Assembly: GCA_023382595.1 (NCBI GenBank)
Contig: JAHDWB010000011.1
Coordinates: 1 to 64,000, forward strand
Direction of reading: 5' to 3'
Origin: Anaerolineales bacterium
Lineage (GTDB): Bacteria; Chloroflexota; Anaerolineae; Anaerolineales; Villigracilaceae
DNA: 64,000 nt
The position numbers and the translations under genes were made by a program. The notes beneath the pieces were generated by a model. It worked only from the letters and a program-made list of their open reading frames with translations. It was not told where the DNA came from and did not search any database. Within the stretch, counting starts at the first letter, position 1; the number at the start of each line of letters is the position of its first letter. This document shows, in pieces, positions 1 to 9,186 of this stretch.

Positions 1-1
1 T

Positions 2-163
2 GATGTGCCTGCAGGGAGCTCGACCGCGCCGTGGATCAAGCAGTTGGCGGCGGAAGGCATCACCGGCGGCTGTGGCGGCGGGAACTACTGCCCCAATAAC
101 CCGGTCACCCGCGCCCAGATGGCGATCTTCCTGCAACGCACCTTCAATCTGCCGCTGCCATAG
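2..163 (+). CDS. C-terminal end of an SLH-repeat surface protein (partial)
   Basis: The reading frame is open from the window edge and ends at a TAG. It encodes the last part of an SLH-like repeat, with the pattern W-I-K-Q-L-A-A-E-G-I-T-G-G-C, then N-Y-C-P, then V-T-R-A-Q-M-A-I-F-L. The same pattern ends the next gene downstream, and the two 3' ends are nearly identical at DNA level. The protein is therefore probably a secreted or cell-surface protein held by SLH repeats, and this gene and the next are probably tandem paralogues. The N-terminal part lies outside the window, so its other domains cannot be judged. Confidence 0.8.
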   Translation, partial: DVPAGSSTAPWIKQLAAEGITGGCGGGNYCPNNPVTRAQMAIFLQRTFNLPLP

Positions 164-181
164 AGATCATTTTTCGAAGTA

Positions 182-217
182 CGAGCAGCCGACCTGATTT
201 GTCAGGCCGGCTACTCG
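182..217 (+). terminator. Stem-loop after the SLH stub
   Basis: A 16-base arm with a few mismatches pairs across a TTTG loop, 19 bases after the stop codon. The following T run is weak, so this may be an inefficient terminator or a 3'-end stabiliser. Confidence 0.5.
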
Positions 218-324
218 TTCAATTCAGCACTGCCAGTCACTGACGATCGACATTTGACAAATCACAAAAAACAGCAGAAAATTAGGGCACGGCACAAGTT
301 CATCCTAATCAAGGAGGGTCTGTC

Positions 325-2988
325 ATGAAAAAGTCAGTCCGCACTACCATCATCATCATCATTTTGGTTTCGCTTATTGGAAGCACGCAAATTCAATCCG
401 TGAAAGCTGCTACAGAATGGGTGGTCACAAATACAAGTGACAGCGGACCCGGCTCGCTACGGCAGGCAATTGCTGATGCATCCAATGGAGACACGATCAC
501 CTTCGACCCGTCTTTGGCGGACGAGACCATCCACCTCGCCTCTACACTTGAAATCGACAAATCCATCACGATCGACGGCTCGGGCTTGAATCCACGCATC
601 ACGCTCAGCGGCGATACGGATGACGATGGCGTTGGCGATGTACAGATCCTGACCATTACCACCTATGGCAATGTACGAATCCTGGGTCTGGATTTTGCCA
701 ATGGAAAAAACGTCGCTTCCTTCACAGGCGGCATTGCCAATTTTGGCTGGCTCGATATCAGCACCTGCACATTCTCAAGCAATACAGGGGAGTTGGGGGG
801 AGCGCTGCTGAATAGAGGCAACTTGACCGTTCAAGGTTGTGAATTCATTGACAATTATGCATATTATGATGGCGGGGCAATCTTTAACGACATAGGCTCC
901 ACCGCAACGATCAGCGACTCTCTGTTTATTCAAAATAAAGCCGATGCCATGTATGGTGGTGGCGGCGCAATTGGCAATATAGGGGATCTTCTGGTTACGC
1001 ATAGTGAGTTTAGCGGGAACACAGCCGGTGGCGGAGGCGCCATTGTCAACGCGCGCGATGGTAGCACAACGATCTCGCAGACCTCCTTCAAATTTAATTT
1101 GGCAATGACTGAAAGTGGAGGCGCTGTTCACAATTTAAATGGCACAATGACGATCTCAGCATTATTCGCCGAAAACACAGCCGCAAAAAACGGAGGTGCA
1201 ATTTTCAACGAAGGCGGGGATGTGAATGTTGAACACAGCCATTTCTTGGAAAACACCGCAAATCTTGACGACGGAGGAGCGATCTTCATCGGATATAACA
1301 CAACCGCCACCATTGCCAAGAGTGTCTTTACGAAAAATACGGCTACAGGCGAGACCGGATACGGCGGAGCCATTGGCTCCGCCGGAAGTTTTACAATCAT
1401 AAGCAGCGAATTCAACGAAAATTCCTCAACACTTGGGGGAGGGGCAATTCTTTCAGCCGGGATATCAATAATATCCGCATCATCTTTTACTTCAAATTCG
1501 ACCGGGGAAGATGGCGGCGGCGCAATTCTGAGTTGGTACGATCTCGCCATTGAAAATTCAACGTTTGATTCCAATACTGCAAACGGTTTTGCAGCATCAG
1601 GTGGGGCAATCAGCCATATAAATGGAAATGCATATATCTCTCATAGTGAATTATTAAATAACACTGCCTACGGCGGCGGCGCGATTGCCATTGGATATCC
1701 ATATTTTTCCGGTATCGTGCCAACAGCATCAATCTCCAATACCCATATTTTAGATAACCAAGCCGACGCAGGCGGTGGAATACTATTGGTTACAGGCGAA
1801 GCAAAAATAACCAATTCAACGATCTCCGGGAATTCATCCGGGATCGCGGGAGGAGTGGGCATTTTTCCACAAGGAACCATGGAAATTGTCAGCAGCACCA
1901 TTAATAACAACTCCAGTACCGATACAGAGGGGTACACAAGCTATCTTGGCACTATTTTATCCAATGGAAAATCGACCATCATCAACAGCACTGTTGCAGA
2001 TAATTCAGGAAGCGGAATCGAATCTTCGGGAGAAACAATAATTATTAATAGCACTGTTGCAGGCAATGAAGGTTACGGAATCGTTCACAAGGAGGACAAT
2101 CTGCATTTCAAAAATTCCATCATCGCAAACAATGGAATAAACTGCACCAACTACGGGGGAACCGTTGTCACAAACACGAATAATTTGATCGAAACCAATG
2201 AGGCTTTCCCAAACGACTGCGGCGACCCTGCTTTCACTGCTGACCCCAAACTGGGTGCTCTTACCAATAACGGCGGATACACTCAAACCATGGCACTGCT
2301 GCCCGGCTCGCCCGCCATTGACGCAGGGGATAACGGCTCATGCCCCGAAACCGACCAACGCGGGGTGACGCGTCCGCAGGGGGCAGGGTGTGATATTGGA
2401 TCGTACGAATACGACACCATAACTCCCACATTCGCCGATGTGCCCTTCAATCACTCCGCCTGGCAGTACATTGAAGCCATCTACAATGCCGGCATCACCG
2501 GCGGATGCACCACCACTCCGCTCAACTACTGCCCCAACAACACCGTCACCCGTGCCCAGATGGCGATCTTCCTCCTGCGCGGCATTCACGGCTCGTCCTA
2601 CACCCCGCCCGCCGTGGGCGACGGCACCGGCTTCAATGACGTCCCCACCACCCATTCCGCGGCGGCATGGATCAAGCAGTTGGCGGCGGAAGGCATCACC
2701 GGCGGCTGCGGGAATGGCAACTACTGTCCGAACCAGGCGGTCACCCGCGCCCAGATGGCGATCTTCCTGTTGAGAGCCAAGTATGGGGATGACTACGTCC
2801 CGCCTGCCGTGGGAGGCTCATCCGGTTTCAATGATGTGCCTGCAGGGAGCTCGACCGCGCCGTGGATCAAGCAGTTGGCGGCGGAAAATATCACCGGCGG
2901 CTGTGGCGGCGGAAATTACTGTCCCAATCAGGCGGTCACCCGCGCCCAGATGGCGATCTTCCTGCAACGCACCTTCAATCTGCCGTAG
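325..2988 (+). CDS. Secreted parallel beta-helix protein with three C-terminal SLH-like repeats
   Basis: Residues 1-28 form a signal peptide with a long Ile-rich core. A G-S-L-R-Q-A-I motif at residues 43-49 opens a right-handed beta-helix of many N-x-A/G-x-x-G-G-A-I turns reaching about residue 640. A block ending in S-P-A-I-D-A-G-D and C-D-I-G-S-Y-E-Y follows, as in 'choice-of-anchor Q' proteins. From about residue 703 there are three SLH-like repeats (F-x-D-V-P, I-T-G-G-C, Y-C-P-N, V-T-R-A-Q-M-A-I-F-L). A strong AAGGAGG lies 7 bases before the ATG. The likely role is a surface-exposed adhesin or carbohydrate-binding protein anchored by its SLH repeats. No catalytic residues can be assigned, so polysaccharide lyase activity is possible but unsupported. 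Confidence 0.88.
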   Translation: MKKSVRTTIIIIILVSLIGSTQIQSVKAATEWVVTNTSDSGPGSLRQAIADASNGDTITFDPSLADETIHLASTLEIDKSITIDGSGLNPRITLSGDTDDDGVGDVQILTITTYGNVRILGLDFANGKNVASFTGGIANFGWLDISTCTFSSNTGELGGALLNRGNLTVQGCEFIDNYAYYDGGAIFNDIGSTATISDSLFIQNKADAMYGGGGAIGNIGDLLVTHSEFSGNTAGGGGAIVNARDGSTTISQTSFKFNLAMTESGGAVHNLNGTMTISALFAENTAAKNGGAIFNEGGDVNVEHSHFLENTANLDDGGAIFIGYNTTATIAKSVFTKNTATGETGYGGAIGSAGSFTIISSEFNENSSTLGGGAILSAGISIISASSFTSNSTGEDGGGAILSWYDLAIENSTFDSNTANGFAASGGAISHINGNAYISHSELLNNTAYGGGAIAIGYPYFSGIVPTASISNTHILDNQADAGGGILLVTGEAKITNSTISGNSSGIAGGVGIFPQGTMEIVSSTINNNSSTDTEGYTSYLGTILSNGKSTIINSTVADNSGSGIESSGETIIINSTVAGNEGYGIVHKEDNLHFKNSIIANNGINCTNYGGTVVTNTNNLIETNEAFPNDCGDPAFTADPKLGALTNNGGYTQTMALLPGSPAIDAGDNGSCPETDQRGVTRPQGAGCDIGSYEYDTITPTFADVPFNHSAWQYIEAIYNAGITGGCTTTPLNYCPNNTVTRAQMAIFLLRGIHGSSYTPPAVGDGTGFNDVPTTHSAAAWIKQLAAEGITGGCGNGNYCPNQAVTRAQMAIFLLRAKYGDDYVPPAVGGSSGFNDVPAGSSTAPWIKQLAAENITGGCGGGNYCPNQAVTRAQMAIFLQRTFNLP

Positions 2989-3001
2989 GGTAAGCCCCGA
3001 C

Positions 3002-3035
3002 AAAAAACTGCGGACGAATTCGTCCGCAGTTTTTT
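3002..3035. terminator. Bidirectional terminator
   Basis: A perfect 24-base palindrome (ACTGCGGACGAA and its complement) is flanked by A and T runs, between two convergent genes. It can serve as an intrinsic terminator on both strands. Confidence 0.9.
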
Positions 3036-3056
3036 GTTTGAACATCAGCCGCAAAA

Positions 3057-3530
3057 TCACTTAACCGGCTCAACCGGCACGCCGTCATTGCACCAAACAA
3101 AGGATCTCAGTCCATTTGTATGATAGGTATATTCCTTCCCTTCCAACTTCACAACAACCCGAAAACCGTCAACCAGCGCCTGTGCATACATGACGTCCGG
3201 CGCCGGACAGCCCAGGGAGTGATCGGGCCACACTACTTCTTCAATTTTGACCAGGGTCACTTCGCTGATATCCGCACCTGAACGCTTGCTTACATCCAGT
3301 GAGATATCGTGGATCAGCTTTGCTTGCGAATCCCGCTGACCGGGAGGCGGAATGACCACATTCTCGCCTTCCTCATTTGCAACAGGGGTTATTTGACTGA
3401 GATCCACGGTGGAAGGACCAACATTAGGATACGAGGTGTTAGGGTATGACGTCTCGTTATCTCCTGCCCCTGTTGGGGAACAAGCCGCAAGAAATACAGC
3501 GAGCACAACGACAAAAATCGAATATCGCAT
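3057..3530 (-). CDS. Small lipoprotein of unknown function
   Basis: The 157-aa product starts with a short hydrophobic stretch ending in the lipobox L-A-A-C (Cys17), so it should be lipid-anchored outside the membrane. A low-complexity linker follows, containing a repeated S-Y-P-N-T. A compact C-terminal region then carries W-P-D-x-S-L-G-C-P-x-P and Y-A-Q, ending near V-W-C-N-D-G-V-P. Two or more conserved-looking Cys residues suggest a small disulphide-stabilised domain. A GAGGAAG box lies just before the ATG. I cannot give the domain a firm family name, and no function follows from the context. It converges on the beta-helix gene and diverges from the sugar transporter operon. Confidence 0.75.
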   Translation of the reverse strand: MRYSIFVVVLAVFLAACSPTGAGDNETSYPNTSYPNVGPSTVDLSQITPVANEEGENVVIPPPGQRDSQAKLIHDISLDVSKRSGADISEVTLVKIEEVVWPDHSLGCPAPDVMYAQALVDGFRVVVKLEGKEYTYHTNGLRSFVWCNDGVPVEPVK

Positions 3531-3582
3531 TTACTTCCTCTCATTTCTGCACGTTCAGCCTTCGAATGTGCGAATCCTTTCG

Positions 3583-3591
3583 TGATATACT
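3583..3591 (+). promoter_or_regulatory. Extended -10 promoter element for the ABC operon
   Basis: TG-A-TATACT forms an extended -10 about 68 bases before the GTG of the first permease gene. No good -35 is seen. The leader contains GGGAAAAAGTTCC, a motif that recurs in the glnS leader. Confidence 0.45.
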
Positions 3592-3658
3592 ACTTTCCAT
3601 TCCCTAAGAAGACGCCGCAAACGGGGAAAAAGTTCCGGTTGGAGTTCATCTTTTTCTC

Positions 3659-4549
3659 GTGAAACTCAGTTATTACACAAAAATTAAACTACTTCTACTG
3701 CCCTATTTGCTTGGGATTTTGCTGTTGGTAGTGATCCCAGCCGCAGGCTCCTTCTTCCTTGCCTTCTTTCACTATGACGGGATCTCGACACCCGTTTGGG
3801 CAGGCAACCTGAACTTCATTCTAGCATATACGGATGATCTTTTTCTTCTAAGTGTGCGGAACTCCCTGGCGTTGATCATCCTGCCAGTTCCATTACGCGT
3901 GTTGGGCATGTTCCTGACCGCCTATCTGATGCGTGGAAATGGAAAGTTTATCAACTGGCTGCGGGCTTTCGTTTATCTTCCGACCATTATACCAACGGTC
4001 GCTTATGCACTTGCCTGGCTTTGGATACTCAACCCGCTTTTTGGTCCCGTAAACCATATCCTTGCAGCATTTGGGTTATATGCACCGGGTTGGTTTGCAG
4101 ACCCGCAGTGGGCAAAGCCCGCTTTGGTGCTCATGTCATTTTGGCAGATCGGCGAGGGGTTTCTCGTCAGCCTGGCAGCGCTGCAGGACATTCCCAAGGA
4201 ACTTGACGATGCATCCCGCCTGGACGGGGCATCGACCAGCCAGGTTTTTTGGCGCATCTATCTTCCACTGATGTTCCCCATTCTACTGATCCTTGCATTT
4301 CGCGACACGGTGGTCACCCTGCACGAATCCTTTGCGACCATCCTGATCACGACATTGGGCGGTCCTTATTATTCGACCTTTACACTTCCGCTGTTCATAT
4401 ACGAAAAAGCATTCGATCTGCTCTCTTTCGGCACCGCCAGCGCGGCAATGTGGATCATGTATCTTTTGACCGGTCTTATTATTCTGAGCCTGTACATCAC
4501 CGCCCGGCAATGGGATGTGGATATCACCGATGAAACGTTCGTCGTTTAA
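3659..4549 (+). CDS. Sugar ABC transporter permease, MalF-type
   Basis: This 296-aa inner-membrane protein has about six hydrophobic segments. Near residues 183-206 it has the EAA loop of binding-protein-dependent permeases (D-D-A-S-R-L-D-G-A-S followed by F-W-R-I-Y-L-P-L), which docks on the ATPase. It should form the translocation channel with the next gene's product, importing a sugar or oligosaccharide. The start is GTG, preceded by a GGAG at rather long spacing. It is the first gene of a permease-permease-binding protein operon, with an overlap to the next gene. No ATPase gene is present, so a shared MsiK-type ATPase elsewhere is likely. The substrate is unknown. Confidence 0.9.
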   Translation: MKLSYYTKIKLLLLPYLLGILLLVVIPAAGSFFLAFFHYDGISTPVWAGNLNFILAYTDDLFLLSVRNSLALIILPVPLRVLGMFLTAYLMRGNGKFINWLRAFVYLPTIIPTVAYALAWLWILNPLFGPVNHILAAFGLYAPGWFADPQWAKPALVLMSFWQIGEGFLVSLAALQDIPKELDDASRLDGASTSQVFWRIYLPLMFPILLILAFRDTVVTLHESFATILITTLGGPYYSTFTLPLFIYEKAFDLLSFGTASAAMWIMYLLTGLIILSLYITARQWDVDITDETFVV

Positions 4550-5339
4550 CACCCTACTCACAAGGACGCTGCAGGTTCTAATCGCAGCCTTGTTTCTATT
4601 GCCGATCATCTGGATGATCACCGCCGCATTGATCCCACCCGGATCCCCGCTTCCTCGCAGCCTCGACCTGACACCCGATGAAATAACGCTCGAAAACTTC
4701 ACCCACATCTGGCGTCTGGTCCCGATCGGTCACTTCACATTGAACTCTCTGCGCGTTGTGGCTTTGGCTGTTCCCATCACCCTGCTGACAGGTTCCTGGG
4801 CGGGCTTTGCCATGTCACAGCTGCCACGGTCCAGCCAGAGGCGATTGGTTGTCATTTCCCTGATCATGCTCATGATCCCCGGGATCGCGCTGTGGTCCAC
4901 CCGCTTTGTCCTTTACAGGGAGATCGGTATTTACAACAGCATCTGGGCATTGGCAGCCCCGGCACTGATGGGAACCAGCCCATTTTTTGTGTTGATGTTC
5001 TATCGGGCATTCCGGCGCATCCCGCGCGAGGTGTATGAATCTGCGCGGTTGGACGGAGCCGGGGTAATACAGCTATGGCGGTTGATCGCGCTTCCAATTG
5101 CGCGTCCCACCGTCATAGGGGTCGCCCTGCTCAGTTTCATTTATTATTGGGGGGATTTTATAAGCCCGCTTCTTTACCTGCAATCCGAGAAAAATTATAC
5201 CCTCCCCATTGCGTTGCAGCTGCTCCAGCAAATGGGGCGGTCAGACTGGTCTCTATTAATGGCGGCATCCGTCACAACACTGGTGGTCCCCATGGCGTTC
5301 TTTTTCATCTTACAGCCATTTATTGCAACCCGCGAGTAG
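4530..5339 (+). CDS. Carbohydrate ABC transporter permease, MalG-type
   Basis: The roughly 269-aa polytopic membrane protein is the second channel subunit of a CUT1-type importer. The EAA loop is clear: E-V-Y-E-S-A-R-L-D-G-A-G, then L-W-R-L-I-A-L-P. I chose the ATG giving M-K-R-S-S-F-N because it shortens the overlap with the first permease and gives a positively charged N-terminus. An upstream in-frame ATG at 4515 is also possible. The overlap with the preceding gene implies translational coupling. It works with the MalF-type subunit and with the lipoprotein binding protein encoded 43 bases downstream. Confidence 0.9.
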   Translation: MKRSSFNTLLTRTLQVLIAALFLLPIIWMITAALIPPGSPLPRSLDLTPDEITLENFTHIWRLVPIGHFTLNSLRVVALAVPITLLTGSWAGFAMSQLPRSSQRRLVVISLIMLMIPGIALWSTRFVLYREIGIYNSIWALAAPALMGTSPFFVLMFYRAFRRIPREVYESARLDGAGVIQLWRLIALPIARPTVIGVALLSFIYYWGDFISPLLYLQSEKNYTLPIALQLLQQMGRSDWSLLMAASVTTLVVPMAFFFILQPFIATRE

Positions 5340-5382
5340 GTCAGGATTTTTTGATTCACTCACAGAAAAGAGTTGAATAACA

Positions 5383-6684
5383 ATGAAACCATTCCAACAC
5401 AGCCGGGTGTTCAAAGCGATCGCATGCCTGTTCGTTTTTCTCTCTTCGTGCACATCCCCCGCAGCGAACACACAAATAGTCACTTTTATGATCTTTGGCG
5501 ACCCTTCAGAACGCCAAGCCTACATTGACTTGGCAGAAGCTTTCCACCAAACACGACAGGATATTTCGGTGGAGATCACTCATGTTCCCTCCGCCCGTGA
5601 ATATCGCACCCGTCTTGCAACCGAATTTGCTTCCGGCAACCCGCCTGATATTACGCTGTGGAACTATCGCCGCTATGCCAACTTCGCAGCAGGCGATCTT
5701 TTCGAACCGCTTGGTCCCTACATTGCCAACAGCGATTTGATCCAAATCGAGGATTTCTTCCCGATCGCCATTGAGCCCTTCATGTGGCAGGGGGAACTCA
5801 TGTGCATTCCTCAGAACATCTCCAGCCTGGTCGTCTATTACAACCAGGATTTGTTCGATGCGGCTGGGATTCCCTACCCTTCAAACGACTGGACATGGGA
5901 TGAATTTGTTGAAACCGCCGTTGCATTGACAAAGGACTTTGATGACGACGGGGTCGTGGACCAATACGGATTGGGAACGGAAATATCACTCTACCGACTT
6001 GCTCCCTTTGTATGGCAGAATGCAGGTCCCATAGTCGATAATTTCGATAACCCAAATCGCCTTACCCTGAGCCGTCCACCATCGCTGGAGGCGTTGCAAT
6101 GGTTCGCAGACCTGCGGCAGGTTCACGGGGTGCTTCCGGGTCGCACCGAAGAGACCGCCATGGACAGCGAGTCCCGCTTTGTCGCCGGACTGACCGCCAT
6201 GTTCCTCAACAGCCGGATCGGCGTGCCATCCTATCGCGAGATCGAATCGTTCGCCTGGGATGTTGCGCCGCTTCCCCAAAACAAAACAGCAGCAAATATC
6301 CTGCACTCGGACGCTTATTGCCTTTCAAAAGCGACAAAAAACAAGGATGCCGCCTGGGCATTCATTGAATTCGCTAATTCGTTCGAGGGGCAAACATTCA
6401 TAGCGCAATCAGGGCGGACAGTTCCATCCTTGATCAAAGTCGCGGAGTCAAATGCTTTTCTTGACCCCACTCAACGCCCGTACAACAGCCGGATATGGCT
6501 GGATACCGTTCCCACGCTGCAAATGGTGCCAGTAATCAGCACCTGGCAGGAAATCGAAACTGTATCCAGCGAGGAGATCAAGCGGGCTGTTTATGGAGAG
6601 ATCACGGTTGAAGAGGCAGCCGCATTGGCATTCATAAGAACAGAAGAATACTTCCTGCTTGGAGTCACCGCCCAGCGCAGATAA
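5383..6684 (+). CDS. Extracellular solute-binding lipoprotein, family 1
   Basis: The 433-aa protein has a hydrophobic leader ending in L-S-S-C (Cys23), so it is a lipoprotein. The mature part has the usual features of family 1 sugar-binding proteins: I-F-G-D-P-S-E near the start, G-N-P-P-D-I-T-L-W near residue 84, and W-T-W-D-E-F-V-E with Q-Y-G-L-G in the middle. The last part resembles K-D-A-A-W-A-F-I-E-F. It should capture a sugar outside the cell and deliver it to the two upstream permeases. It is the last gene of the operon, which lacks an ATPase. Ligand specificity cannot be read from the sequence. Confidence 0.9.
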   Translation: MKPFQHSRVFKAIACLFVFLSSCTSPAANTQIVTFMIFGDPSERQAYIDLAEAFHQTRQDISVEITHVPSAREYRTRLATEFASGNPPDITLWNYRRYANFAAGDLFEPLGPYIANSDLIQIEDFFPIAIEPFMWQGELMCIPQNISSLVVYYNQDLFDAAGIPYPSNDWTWDEFVETAVALTKDFDDDGVVDQYGLGTEISLYRLAPFVWQNAGPIVDNFDNPNRLTLSRPPSLEALQWFADLRQVHGVLPGRTEETAMDSESRFVAGLTAMFLNSRIGVPSYREIESFAWDVAPLPQNKTAANILHSDAYCLSKATKNKDAAWAFIEFANSFEGQTFIAQSGRTVPSLIKVAESNAFLDPTQRPYNSRIWLDTVPTLQMVPVISTWQEIETVSSEEIKRAVYGEITVEEAAALAFIRTEEYFLLGVTAQRR

Positions 6685-6736
6685 AAGTAAGCTGCTCGTG
6701 AATGTACCTGCGAGCCGAAACGAATTTGCGGTGGTG

Positions 6737-7075
6737 CTATTTCCCATTCCGCGCGGCGCGGCGGGCGCTTTCTTCCATGTCCATCAGGATCAGCAGGGCA
6801 TTTTCCACAAACTTCAGACCAAAGAAATACATGATGCCGGGAACGATCATGTGCAGGTAGGGCGTGAAATATCCGAGCAGGTCCACAATGGACATGCCTT
6901 TTTGGTAGAAAATTCCTGTTGCGAACTGGGTCAGGAATTGGGCGAAGGAAATGGTCGTGGTAAAGATGTAGATCCCAGCCACCACCCAGGCGAGAATGCC
7001 CGCCCAGCGGGATATCTTCAGGACCATGTCCTTGTTGAAAAAGGTTCCGTAGAATGTTTCCTTGGTTTCCGTCAT
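6737..7075 (-). CDS. Small membrane protein of unknown function
   Basis: The 112-aa product begins M-T-E-T-K-E-T and has two strong hydrophobic segments, around residues 20-45 and 65-95. They are separated by a Tyr/Phe/Gly-rich loop, and a charged tail ends R-R-A-A-R-N-G-K. A GGAG box lies 8 bases before this ATG, which is why I prefer it to the longer frame reaching upstream into the glnS leader. It is convergent with the sugar transporter operon and divergent from glnS. I do not recognise a family. The two-helix layout would suit a small membrane subunit, but that is only inference. Confidence 0.7.
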   Translation of the reverse strand: MTETKETFYGTFFNKDMVLKISRWAGILAWVVAGIYIFTTTISFAQFLTQFATGIFYQKGMSIVDLLGYFTPYLHMIVPGIMYFFGLKFVENALLILMDMEESARRAARNGK

Positions 7076-7115
7076 GGCACATCTCCAGCAGGGTATTATA
7101 AAACAGTTTCCATTT

Positions 7116-7123
7116 GTTATAAT
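7116..7123 (+). promoter_or_regulatory. Extended -10 of the glnS promoter
   Basis: TG-T-TATAAT is a near-ideal extended -10, with no convincing -35. It implies a leader of about 100 bases before glnS. That leader holds a GGGAA/TTCCC mini-hairpin and an imperfect longer hairpin (GGAACAG...CTGGTCC). Confidence 0.6.
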
Positions 7124-7231
7124 GGATCGACTCCCGGCACAGGGAAAAAGTTCCCATAACAGGAACAGACCTGCCCGTAGAACGAAGCGGCAGCTGGTCC
7201 ATATAAATCCTATCATCAAGGTTGTCCATCC

Positions 7232-8908
7232 ATGAATCCCGAAGAAGAGAACAAACCCAGTGACTTTATCCGCGAAGCCGTGGCGGAAGATCTGCGCACG
7301 GGACGCTTCAATTACGTCCGCACACGCCTGCCCCCCGAACCGAACGGTTATCTCCACATCGGGCATGTCAAGGCGTTCATGATCGATTATCTGGTCGCGA
7401 AGGAGAACAACGGCGAGTTGATCCTGCGTTTCGACGATACGAACCCAGCCAAGGAGGAGACTGAGTTCGTGGAAGCCATCGAGGAGGATGCGCGCTGGCT
7501 CGGCATCGAGTGGGTCAAGGTGACGTATGCGTCGGATTACTTCGACCTGCTGTACGAATGGGCGCAGAAACTTGTGCTGGACGGAAAAGCGTATGTGGAC
7601 GATCAGACTCCCGAAGAAGTGAGCGCCAACCGCGGCACGTTGACCGAGCCCGGAAAAAATTCCCCATACCGCGACCGCGATGTGGAAGAAAACATGGAAC
7701 TACTCGAACGCATGAAGAACGGCGAATTCCCCGACGGTGCGCGCGTCCTGCGCGCCAAGATCGACATGGCACACCCGAATATCAACATGCGCGACCCGGT
7801 CATGTACCGCATCATCCACGAGCCGCCGCATCACCGCACGGACAGCAAGTGGAAGATCTATCCGCTGTACGATTGGTCACACGGACAGAACGATTCGATG
7901 GAAGGCATTACACATTCATTATGCTCGATGGAATATGAGAACCATCGTCCGCTGTATGAGTGGTTCCTGGAACAACTGGGCGTGTTCAAACCGCGCCAGA
8001 TCGAATTCGCGCGCCTCAATATGACCTACACGGTCATGAGCAAGCGCAAGCTCAGGCGGCTGGTGGAGGAATATCACGTCAACGGCTGGGACGATCCGCG
8101 CATGCCCACATTGCGCGCGATGCGCCGCCGTGGATACACGGCGGAAGCCATTCTTGATTTCATACGCCGCGTGGGCGTGGCAAAGAATTACAGCGTCAGC
8201 GATGTATCATTGCTCGAAGCCTGCGTGCGCGACGATCTGAATAAAACCGCCCAGCGCCGCATGGCAGTCATCCGCCCGCTCAAGGTGGTCATTGACAACT
8301 ACCCTGACGACCTCGTCGAGGAGATGGACGCGGTCAACAATCCCGAAGACTCGTCCGCGGGGACGCGCAAGGTCCCGTTCTCGAAGGTCATTTACATCGA
8401 GCAGGACGACTTCCGTGAGACTCCGCCACCCAAATACTATCGCCTGTATCCCGGCAATGAAGTCCGCTTGCGCTATGCCTATTTCATCAAATGCACGGAC
8501 GTGGTGAAAGATGCCGACGGCAACATCGTCGAGGTGCATGCCACGTATGACCCCTCCACCAAAGGCGGCGACGCGCCGGACGGGCGCAAGGTAAAATCCA
8601 CGATCCATTGGGTATCCGCAAAACATGCAAAGGAAGCCGAAGTCCGCATGTATGACCGCCTCTTCACGAAGGAAGACCCCGAAGAAGGTGAAGAAGGATT
8701 TCTCGCATGCCTCAATCCCAACTCGCTGGAGGTGCTCGCCGGATATGTGGAACCGCATCTCGCCTCGCCGGAAGTTGGCTCGCGCTTCCAATTCGAACGC
8801 CTCGGCTACTTCTGCGTCGACCCCGACACCACGCCCGAAAAGCCGGTCTTCAATTTGACGGTCAATTTGAAGGATACGTGGGCAAAGTTGGAAAAGAAAG
8901 CAAAGTAA
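7232..8908 (+). CDS. glnS: Glutaminyl-tRNA synthetase
   Basis: The 558-aa class I aminoacyl-tRNA synthetase charges tRNA-Gln with glutamine using [15 protein letters not shown] at residues 34-45 is the ATP-binding HIGH signature of the Gln/Glu group. The KMSKS-equivalent is V-M-S-K-R-K-L, with Met269. R-F-D-D-T-N-P also fits the GlnRS subgroup. The C-terminal half contains the beta-barrel anticodon domain, with [13 protein letters not shown]. Length matches the usual bacterial GlnRS of about 550 residues. Many Chloroflexota use the indirect GatCAB route; a full GlnRS suggests direct charging here. It is monocistronic with its own promoter and terminator. Confidence 0.97.
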   Translation: MNPEEENKPSDFIREAVAEDLRTGRFNYVRTRLPPEPNGYLHIGHVKAFMIDYLVAKENNGELILRFDDTNPAKEETEFVEAIEEDARWLGIEWVKVTYASDYFDLLYEWAQKLVLDGKAYVDDQTPEEVSANRGTLTEPGKNSPYRDRDVEENMELLERMKNGEFPDGARVLRAKIDMAHPNINMRDPVMYRIIHEPPHHRTDSKWKIYPLYDWSHGQNDSMEGITHSLCSMEYENHRPLYEWFLEQLGVFKPRQIEFARLNMTYTVMSKRKLRRLVEEYHVNGWDDPRMPTLRAMRRRGYTAEAILDFIRRVGVAKNYSVSDVSLLEACVRDDLNKTAQRRMAVIRPLKVVIDNYPDDLVEEMDAVNNPEDSSAGTRKVPFSKVIYIEQDDFRETPPPKYYRLYPGNEVRLRYAYFIKCTDVVKDADGNIVEVHATYDPSTKGGDAPDGRKVKSTIHWVSAKHAKEAEVRMYDRLFTKEDPEEGEEGFLACLNPNSLEVLAGYVEPHLASPEVGSRFQFERLGYFCVDPDTTPEKPVFNLTVNLKDTWAKLEKKAK

Positions 8909-8934
8909 GTAAAGACGTCAATACCCTCTATTCC

Positions 8935-8967
8935 AAAACTACGGCACAGAGTATGCCGTAGTTTTTT
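8935..8967 (+). terminator. Intrinsic terminator of glnS
   Basis: Arms AAAACTACGGCA and its complement enclose a 7-base loop and are followed by a run of six T residues, 26 bases after the glnS stop. Confidence 0.9.
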
Positions 8968-9186
8968 GCTCATAGCAGACACCTTTAATCATATTAAGAG
9001 TATATCCAAAAGTCAAAAAAGGACACGTTTTCGGCTAAAATTGCGACTAAATATATCAACTAAGCCTTATAAGCTTGGAGTGCGTCGCTTCATATATAGA
9101 ACAACTCCATTGGGGAATCGAGCAGTTAATTAATTTGTTCCGCAAGTTTCAATGCTGGTTAACCGCCATGTACTCGGAGGAACATT

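Noticed and set aside
3659-6684. Search for the missing ABC ATPase gene in the sugar operon
   Set aside because: No Walker A or signature motif occurs in or next to the operon; the exporter ATPase at 25368 is of a different class.
7076-7366. N-terminal extension of the small membrane protein into the glnS leader
   Set aside because: An internal ATG with GGAG at 7075 is far better and avoids overlap with the glnS promoter and start.
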